From Escherichia sp. E4742 (GTDB taxonomy: Bacteria; Pseudomonadota; Gammaproteobacteria; Enterobacterales; Enterobacteriaceae), in contig NZ_CP040443.1 in the NCBI RefSeq assembly GCF_005843885.1, positions 2,108,001-2,172,000 on the forward strand: a stretch of 64,000 nt of DNA. The letters run 5' to 3'. The position numbers were made by a program, and so were the translations under genes. The notes under the pieces were generated by a model, which did no database searches, had not been told where the DNA came from, and saw nothing but the letters and a program-made list of their open reading frames with translations. Position 1 is the first letter of the stretch, and each line of letters starts with the position of its first letter. Shown here piece by piece: positions 58,532-64,000 of this stretch.

Positions 58532-59761
58532 ATGCAGGCACCGTTAAAAACATTTTTTATTTCCCCTCCGGAAATACCCACTCAGCACGGCCCCGACAAC
58601 ATCCTGTATGACTTTAATGATGGAGCACGGGTGCTCCTTCCTGAAGGTAAATGGCATGTGCGGCTGCTGGATGCAGATTCCGGAAATATTCTTTTCTGCT
58701 GTGACATCAATAATGGCTGGGTGACCAGCAGCAAGAAATATTTTGTGCGCTTCCGTATTCAGGTATTCCGTCAGGGCGAAGATACTCCCCTGCTGGATGA
58801 AACGCTGAACCTGACGGACCGTGATGTTCTGATTTCATTCCCCACCGGTACTCTGGGTGACCTGCTGGGCTGGTTCCCTTATGCCGAACGTTTTCAGTCC
58901 CTGCATCAGTGCCGGCTGGAGTGCACAATGGCGCAGGACATCATTGACCTGCTGGCACCACAATATCCGCAGATATGTTTCTCCACGCCGGAGAAACCAC
59001 GCACAACTGAACCTTATGCAACATACCGGGTGGGGCTCTATTTTGGTGGTGACACAAATAACCAGCCGGTGGATTTTCGTCAGGTCGGTTTTCATCGTTC
59101 AGCCGGTTACATTCTGGGCGTTGACCCACGAGAAGCACCGGTCCGGCTTGACCTGTCCGCCTCCCGGACTGTCCGGGAGCCTTATGTGTGCATCGCCACA
59201 CAATCCACCTGCCAGGCAAAATACTGGAATAACGGCACCGGCTGGAGTGAGGTCGTTGCTCACCTGAAATCGCTGGGCTACCGGGTGCTGTGTATTGACC
59301 GGGAGGCTCATTACGGTCAGGGGTTTGTCTGGAATCACATTCCCTGGGGAGCGGAAGACTTTACCGGCAGTTTTCCGCTACAGGAGCGGGTTAATCTGCT
59401 GCGTCATGCCAGCTTCTTTATTGGTCTGGCCAGTGGGCTGTCATGGCTGGCATGGGCAACCGGTATTCCGGTGGTGCTGATAAGTGGCTTCAGCCTGCCG
59501 AACAGTGAGTTTTATACCCCGTGGCGGGTGTTCAACTCCCATGGTTGTAACGGATGCTGGGACGATACATCACTGAATTTTGACCACAAGGATTTTCTGT
59601 GGTGTCCGAGACATAAAAACACGGACCGGCAATTTGAATGCACCCGACTGATAACAGGCACACAGGTTAATGGCGTTATCAGCAGACTCCATGCCTCCCT
59701 GATGAAGCAGGGAGATAAAACCTGTCTTACAAAAGGAACGAATAATGAACAAGGTTTATAA
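58532..59761 (+). CDS. aah: Autotransporter heptosyltransferase Aah
   Basis: This 409-residue cytoplasmic glycosyltransferase of the BAHT/TibC family adds heptose from ADP-heptose to serines of AIDA-I-type passengers before export. Features are the N-terminal beta-rich domain with DFNDGARVLLPEGKWHVRLL, the GT9-like core (FPTGTLGDLLGWFPYAE, GLASGLSWLAWATGIPVVLI) and a cysteine set near the end (HGCNGCW, DFLWCPRHK, FECTRLI) that coordinates iron in family members. I chose ATG 58532 over GTG 58505 because its length fits Aah. It overlaps aidA by 17 bp. Confidence 0.94.
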   Translation: MQAPLKTFFISPPEIPTQHGPDNILYDFNDGARVLLPEGKWHVRLLDADSGNILFCCDINNGWVTSSKKYFVRFRIQVFRQGEDTPLLDETLNLTDRDVLISFPTGTLGDLLGWFPYAERFQSLHQCRLECTMAQDIIDLLAPQYPQICFSTPEKPRTTEPYATYRVGLYFGGDTNNQPVDFRQVGFHRSAGYILGVDPREAPVRLDLSASRTVREPYVCIATQSTCQAKYWNNGTGWSEVVAHLKSLGYRVLCIDREAHYGQGFVWNHIPWGAEDFTGSFPLQERVNLLRHASFFIGLASGLSWLAWATGIPVVLISGFSLPNSEFYTPWRVFNSHGCNGCWDDTSLNFDHKDFLWCPRHKNTDRQFECTRLITGTQVNGVISRLHASLMKQGDKTCLTKGTNNEQGL

Positions 59762-62700
59762 CACTGTATGGAATGAATCCACCGGGATGTGGGTCGTTAC
59801 CTCAGAACTGACCCGTAAAGGCGGTCGTCGCCCCCGGCAAATCAGGCGTACCGCACTGGCGGGGCTGATTGCTGGCCTGCTTCTGCCATCTGCTCCTGCT
59901 CTGGCGGTGGATTATAACAATAATATCCTGGGGAACGAAGGAACGCCCTTCACAATGTTGCTGAATGCCGGTGATACGGCGACAGATACCACCATTAACT
60001 ATGATGGAGCCCAGTCTGTCTCCAGTGGAGGCAGCGCCACAAATACCACTATAAACGGTGGTTCCCAAAGTGTTTATGGCGGTAGTGCCACAAATACAAC
60101 CATTAATAATGGAGGCACTCAGCATGTCGTTGGTGGCCGTGTCACGGATACCACCATTAACGATGGCGGCAGGCAATGGCTTGACGACGGAGCCACTGCT
60201 ACGAACACCATTATTAACAATAACGGCAGCATGAGTGTCAGGGACGGCGTTAGTGCCACAAACACTATTATTAACAATAGAGGCAGTATGGCTGTCGAAG
60301 TCGGCGGTAGTGCCACGAGCACCACCATTAACAGTGGTGGTTTCCTGTCCGTCTCCGGGGGCGCCAGTGCAGTAGACATTACCCAGAACAGCGGCGGAGC
60401 TATTTCTGCAGACACTTCTACCACCCTGAGTGGCACCAACTCTAACGGCAGCTTCAGTATTGCCGGTGGCAGTGCCGTCAATATGCTGCTGGAGAATGGT
60501 GGATACCTGAGTGTTAATAGTGGTCATCAGGCCACAAGCACCACCATTAACAGTGGCGGTGGGCTATCTGTCTACGGGGGCGCCAGTGCTGTTGACATTA
60601 CTCAGAACAGCGGCGGGTCTATTTCTGCAGACACTTCTGCCACCCTGAGTGGCACCAACACTAACGGCAGCTTCAGTATTGCCGGTGGCAGTGCCGTCAA
60701 TATGCTGCTGGAGAATGGCGGATACCTGAGAGTTAATAGTGGTCATCAGGCCACGAACACCATTATTAACAATAGCGGCAGCATGGCTGTCGGCCCCGAC
60801 GGTAGTGCAACGAACACCACCATTAACAGTGGTGGTGGCCTGTCCGTCTCCGGGGGCGGCAGTACAACGAACACCACTATTAACAGTGGCGGTGGGCTGT
60901 CTGTCGACGGGGGCGCCAGTGCAGTTGACATTACTCAGAACAGCGGCGGGTCTATTTCTACAGACACTTCTGCCACCCTGAATGGCACCAACACTAACGG
61001 CAGCTTCAGCATTGCCGGTGGCAGTGCCGTCAATATGTTGCTGGAGAATGGTGGATACCTGAGTGTTAATAGTGGTCATCAGGCCACGAACACTATTATT
61101 AACAATAGCGGTGGTATGGCTGTCGAATTCGGCGGTAGTGCAACGAACACCACCATTAACAGTGGTGGTTACCTGTCCGTCTTCAGGGGCGCCAGTGCAG
61201 CTGACATTACTCAGAACAGCGGCGGGGCTATTTCTACAGACACTTCTGCCACTCTGAGTGGTACCAACATTAACGGCAGCTTCAGTATTGCCGGTGGCAG
61301 TGCCAGTAATATGCTGCTGGAGAACGGTGGTTCTCTGAGAGTTTATAGTGGTCACCTGGCCACGAACACCATTATTAACAACGGCTGGATGGAGGTCGAG
61401 GGCGGTAGTGCCACAAGCACCACCATTAACAGTGGTGGTAAGCAGAATATCTTCGATGGCGGCAGTACAACGAGCACCACCATTAACAGCGGGGGAAGAC
61501 TGGATGTCTACAACGGCGCCAGTGCAGTTGACATTACCCAGAACAGCGGCGGGGCTATTTCTGCAAACACCTCTGCCACTCTGAGTGGTACCAACATTAA
61601 CGGCAGCTTCAGCATTGCCGGTGGCAGTGCCGTCAATATGTTGCTGGAGAATGGTGGATACCTGAGTGTTAATAGTGGTCATCAGGCCACGAACACCATT
61701 ATTAACAATAGCGGCAGAATGAATGTCGAAGGTAGTGCAACGAACACCACCATTAACAGTGGTGGTGGCCTGTCCGTCTACGGGGGCGGCAGTACAACGA
61801 ACACCACTATTAACAGTGGTGGTTTCCTGTCTGTCGAAAGGGGCACCAGTGCAGTAGACATTACTCAGAACAGCGGCGGGGCTATTTCTACGGACACCTC
61901 TGCCACTCTGAGTGGTACCAACATTAACGGCAGCTTCAGTATTGCCGGTGGCAGTGCCGTCAATATGCTGCTGGAGAATGGTGGAGGCCTGAGTGTTAAT
62001 AGTGGTCATCAGGCCACGAACACCATTATTAACAATAGCGGCAGAATGAATGTTGAAGGTGGTAGCGCAACGAACACCACTATTAACAGTGGTGGTAAGC
62101 AGTATGTCTACCGTGGCGGCAGTACAACGAGCACCACCATTAACAGTGGTGGTTTCCTGTCTGTCAACGGTGGCAGTGCAGTTGACATTACTCAGAACAG
62201 CGGCGGGGCTATTTCTACGGACACCTCTGCCACTCTGAGTGGTACCAACATTAACGGCAGCTTCAGCATTGCCGGTGGCAGTGCCGTCAATATGCTGCTG
62301 GAGAATGGTGGATACCTGAGTGTTAATAGTGGTCATGACGCCAGCGACACAACTGTTGGCAGTGGCGGTATGCTGGATGTCCGGAGCGGCGGTGTACTTC
62401 GTGGTACCACCACCCTGACAGATAAAGGGACGCTCGCCGGTGGTACGTTCACAAATGTCACAAATGAAGGAAACCTGTATTTCCTCAACAACAGTGCGGC
62501 GACCTTTGCGGGTACCCTGACGGGGAGCGGTACCCTGACCCAGGAAGGCGGAAATACCCGCTTCAGCGGACTGTTGTCTCAGGATGGCGGGATTGCTCTT
62601 CAGAGTGGCGCTGCAATGACGATGGTTACCCTTCAGGCGAACGCTAATGTGACGACACAGTCAGGCACCATCCTGACGCTGGATAACGGAAGCATCCTGA

Positions 62701-64000
62701 CGGGGAGCGTTACGGGAGACAACACTGGTGCAGGTGACATGACGGTTAAGGGAGCCTCTGTCTGGCATCTCGATGGTGACTCCACTGTCAGTGCATTAAC
62801 GCTGGATAACGGGACTGTCGATTTCCGTCCGTCAGCCACCACGCGCCTGACGCAGGCTTTCCGGCCGGTTTCACTGGTGTCTGAAAGTCTTTCAGGTAAC
62901 GGGACATTCCGGATGAACACGGATATCGCATCTCATACCGGAGACATGCTGAATGTGACGGGGAATGCCAGTGGCAATTTTGTGCTGGACATCAGAAATA
63001 CCGGTCTTGAACCTGTTTCCGCAGGCACACCACTTCAGGTCGTTCATACCGGCAGTGGCGATGCTGCGTTCAGCCTGAACGGCGGGAAAGTGGATGCCGG
63101 TACCTGGGAATACTATCTGAACAAGGAAAATACTGACTGGTACCTGAAAGCTGACAGTAGTCAGCCAGGAACAGATAACCCGGGAACAGATAATCCGGGA
63201 ACAGATAATCCAGGAACAGATAACCCGGTACCTCCGGTACGCCATACAACAAAATCGGCTGATGCTGTGCTGAATATGGCAACGGCACCGGTCTATGTGT
63301 TCAACAGTGAGCTTCAGAGTCTGCGTTTTCGTCACGGCGATGTCATGCAGAATACCCGTTCACCGGGTGGTGTCTGGGGACGGTACACCGGGTCAGATAC
63401 CCGTATCAGCGGTGGTGCCGGCTCAGGTTATTCACTGACCCAGAGCGGAATGGAAACCGGCGGCGACACCGTATTTGACCTGAATGACAGCAGGCTGGCT
63501 GTGGGGGCTTTTGTATCCTATACCGATAACAGCATCAGCCATAACCGTGGTGGCAGCAGTACTGTCGGAAGTACCGGTGGTGGTCTGTATGCAACCTGGT
63601 TTAACAATGATGGTTACTATGTGGATGGCGTTATCAAAGTTAACCGTTTCAGGAACGAACTGCGCACCTGGATGAGTGACGGCACGGCAGTGAAAGGCGA
63701 TTATCATCAGAATGGCTTTGGTGGCAGCCTGGAAGCAGGCAGAACCTTCAGTCTGAATGAAAACACCTGGATTCAGCCTTATCTCCGTAGTACGGCATTC
63801 CGGGCAGAATCAAAGGATATCAGTCTGGATAATGGTATGAAGGCGAAAGCAGGGACAACCAAATCACTTCAGGGTGAAGTGGGTGTGAACCTCGGGATGA
63901 ATCTTGATGTTGCCGGAACTGTTGTCAGACCGTATCTGACGACGGCAGTGAGCCATGAGTTTTCGGATAACAACAGGGTCCGGATAAATGACAGCTATAA
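59745..64000 (+). CDS. aidA: AIDA-I-type self-associating autotransporter adhesin (3' end outside the window)
   Basis: The frame is open from ATG 59745 to the end of the window (1418 codons), already longer than AIDA-I (1286). It has an ESPR signal peptide of 54 residues (MNKVYNTVWNESTGMWVVTS...APALA), a passenger with short TTINSGG-type strand-loop-strand repeats and seven larger repeat units (60375-62344), a linker with four PGTDN repeats (63165-63224) and an AIDA-type beta-domain from about 63250 (VWGRYTGSDTRISGG, VRPYLTTAVSHEFSDNNRVR). Serines and threonines in the repeats are likely heptosylation sites for Aah. AAAGGAACG precedes the ATG inside aah. The minus-strand ORFs opposite are shadows. 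Confidence 0.95.
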   Translation, partial: MNKVYNTVWNESTGMWVVTSELTRKGGRRPRQIRRTALAGLIAGLLLPSAPALAVDYNNNILGNEGTPFTMLLNAGDTATDTTINYDGAQSVSSGGSATNTTINGGSQSVYGGSATNTTINNGGTQHVVGGRVTDTTINDGGRQWLDDGATATNTIINNNGSMSVRDGVSATNTIINNRGSMAVEVGGSATSTTINSGGFLSVSGGASAVDITQNSGGAISADTSTTLSGTNSNGSFSIAGGSAVNMLLENGGYLSVNSGHQATSTTINSGGGLSVYGGASAVDITQNSGGSISADTSATLSGTNTNGSFSIAGGSAVNMLLENGGYLRVNSGHQATNTIINNSGSMAVGPDGSATNTTINSGGGLSVSGGGSTTNTTINSGGGLSVDGGASAVDITQNSGGSISTDTSATLNGTNTNGSFSIAGGSAVNMLLENGGYLSVNSGHQATNTIINNSGGMAVEFGGSATNTTINSGGYLSVFRGASAADITQNSGGAISTDTSATLSGTNINGSFSIAGGSASNMLLENGGSLRVYSGHLATNTIINNGWMEVEGGSATSTTINSGGKQNIFDGGSTTSTTINSGGRLDVYNGASAVDITQNSGGAISANTSATLSGTNINGSFSIAGGSAVNMLLENGGYLSVNSGHQATNTIINNSGRMNVEGSATNTTINSGGGLSVYGGGSTTNTTINSGGFLSVERGTSAVDITQNSGGAISTDTSATLSGTNINGSFSIAGGSAVNMLLENGGGLSVNSGHQATNTIINNSGRMNVEGGSATNTTINSGGKQYVYRGGSTTSTTINSGGFLSVNGGSAVDITQNSGGAISTDTSATLSGTNINGSFSIAGGSAVNMLLENGGYLSVNSGHDASDTTVGSGGMLDVRSGGVLRGTTTLTDKGTLAGGTFTNVTNEGNLYFLNNSAATFAGTLTGSGTLTQEGGNTRFSGLLSQDGGIALQSGAAMTMVTLQANANVTTQSGTILTLDNGSILTGSVTGDNTGAGDMTVKGASVWHLDGDSTVSALTLDNGTVDFRPSATTRLTQAFRPVSLVSESLSGNGTFRMNTDIASHTGDMLNVTGNASGNFVLDIRNTGLEPVSAGTPLQVVHTGSGDAAFSLNGGKVDAGTWEYYLNKENTDWYLKADSSQPGTDNPGTDNPGTDNPGTDNPVPPVRHTTKSADAVLNMATAPVYVFNSELQSLRFRHGDVMQNTRSPGGVWGRYTGSDTRISGGAGSGYSLTQSGMETGGDTVFDLNDSRLAVGAFVSYTDNSISHNRGGSSTVGSTGGGLYATWFNNDGYYVDGVIKVNRFRNELRTWMSDGTAVKGDYHQNGFGGSLEAGRTFSLNENTWIQPYLRSTAFRAESKDISLDNGMKAKAGTTKSLQGEVGVNLGMNLDVAGTVVRPYLTTAVSHEFSDNNRVRINDSY
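60375..62344 (+). repeat. Seven large repeat units in the AIDA-like passenger
   Basis: The motif DITQNSGG starts units at 60375, 60594, 60927, 61203, 61530, 61857 and 62184. Spacings are 219, 333, 276, 327, 327 and 327 bp, all multiples of three. Each contains TLSGTN.NGSFSIAGGSA and NMLLENGG followed by a variable number of TTINSGG or TIINN repeats, which explains the differing lengths. Confidence 0.9.
63165..63224 (+). repeat. Four tandem 15-bp repeats encoding PGTDN
   Basis: Four in-frame copies of CCRGGAACAGATAAY lie between passenger and beta-domain, followed by PVPP. A Pro-Gly-rich linker is common here, and copy number could vary by slippage without loss of frame. Confidence 0.9.

Noticed and set aside
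59802..62336. Long minus-strand ORFs (241 and 590 codons) opposite the AIDA-like gene
   Set aside because: They repeat TTINTQVSTILQQHIDGTAT-type blocks that mirror the plus-strand repeats. Open antisense frames are a side effect of the repetitive, low-complexity coding sequence.
63165..63224. Short tandem repeats as a CRISPR-like array
   Set aside because: The 15-bp units are contiguous, in frame and have no spacers; they encode a PGTDN linker. No CRISPR array was seen anywhere in the window.

Overview
The window is Escherichia coli chromosome. Positions 1-18.1 kb match, gene for gene, the K-12 stretch yidF-emrD-tisB/istR-ivbL-ilvBN-uhpABCT-ade-adeQ-yicN-nepI-yicS-nlpA-yicL, recognised from the translated proteins and from small landmarks (the IvbL valine run, the 29-residue TisB, the IstR sRNA). 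From about 19.6 kb to the right end the sequence is accessory DNA. Its left edge is a near copy of the selC (tRNA-Sec) 3' end at 19646-19666, so this is the distal end of a selC genomic island. The intact selC and the integrase should lie beyond position 64000.

Backbone (1-19.5 kb): EmrD efflux pump; the SOS toxin TisB with its antisense RNA IstR and a LexA box; the valine/leucine leader peptide and acetohydroxyacid synthase I (IlvBN); the UhpABC sensing system and the hexose-phosphate transporter UhpT; adenine deaminase and the AdeQ permease; the purine nucleoside exporter NepI; the lipoprotein NlpA; YicL. Two insertions differ from K-12: a HigBA-type toxin-antitoxin pair between yicN and nepI, and a FliB-like lysine methylase where setC would be expected.

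Island part 1 (19.9-36 kb) is a CP4-44/CP4-57-like module on the minus strand: GTPase YeeP, antigen 43 with its Dam/OxyR switch region, DUF905, DUF932, an antirestriction protein, RadC-like YeeS, YeeT, the CbeA/CbtA antitoxin/toxin pair and DUF5983/DUF957/DUF4942 proteins. It is followed by an AlpA regulator, an Hha-like protein, an inovirus Gp2-type protein and a tandem pair of cysteine-rich proteins.

Island part 2 (36-55.4 kb) starts with IS66/IS21 debris and carries a Pef-like chaperone-usher fimbrial locus: PapB-type regulator, PefA-like major pilin, usher, two tandem chaperones, three minor pilins, a probable adhesin with very unusual codon use, a decayed pilin-like reading frame, two SrgA-type (CPPC) thiol oxidoreductases and a PapI/PefI-type regulator. 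Two GATC sites lie exactly 102 bp apart upstream, as in pap-type methylation switches. Next to it lie two putative outer-membrane beta-barrel proteins flanking a DUF4056 protein, an AraC-type regulator and a K+-channel-like protein.

Island part 3 (55.4-64 kb): an IstB remnant, an IS911-like element carrying an IS110-family fragment, and the aah-aidA operon, in which a heptosyltransferase overlaps a very long AIDA-I-type autotransporter gene that runs off the window. The island therefore combines three adhesive systems (Ag43, fimbriae, AIDA-like) with a glycosyltransferase that may modify both autotransporters. This looks like an intestinal, possibly animal-associated, pathogenic E. coli, but the host is inference.
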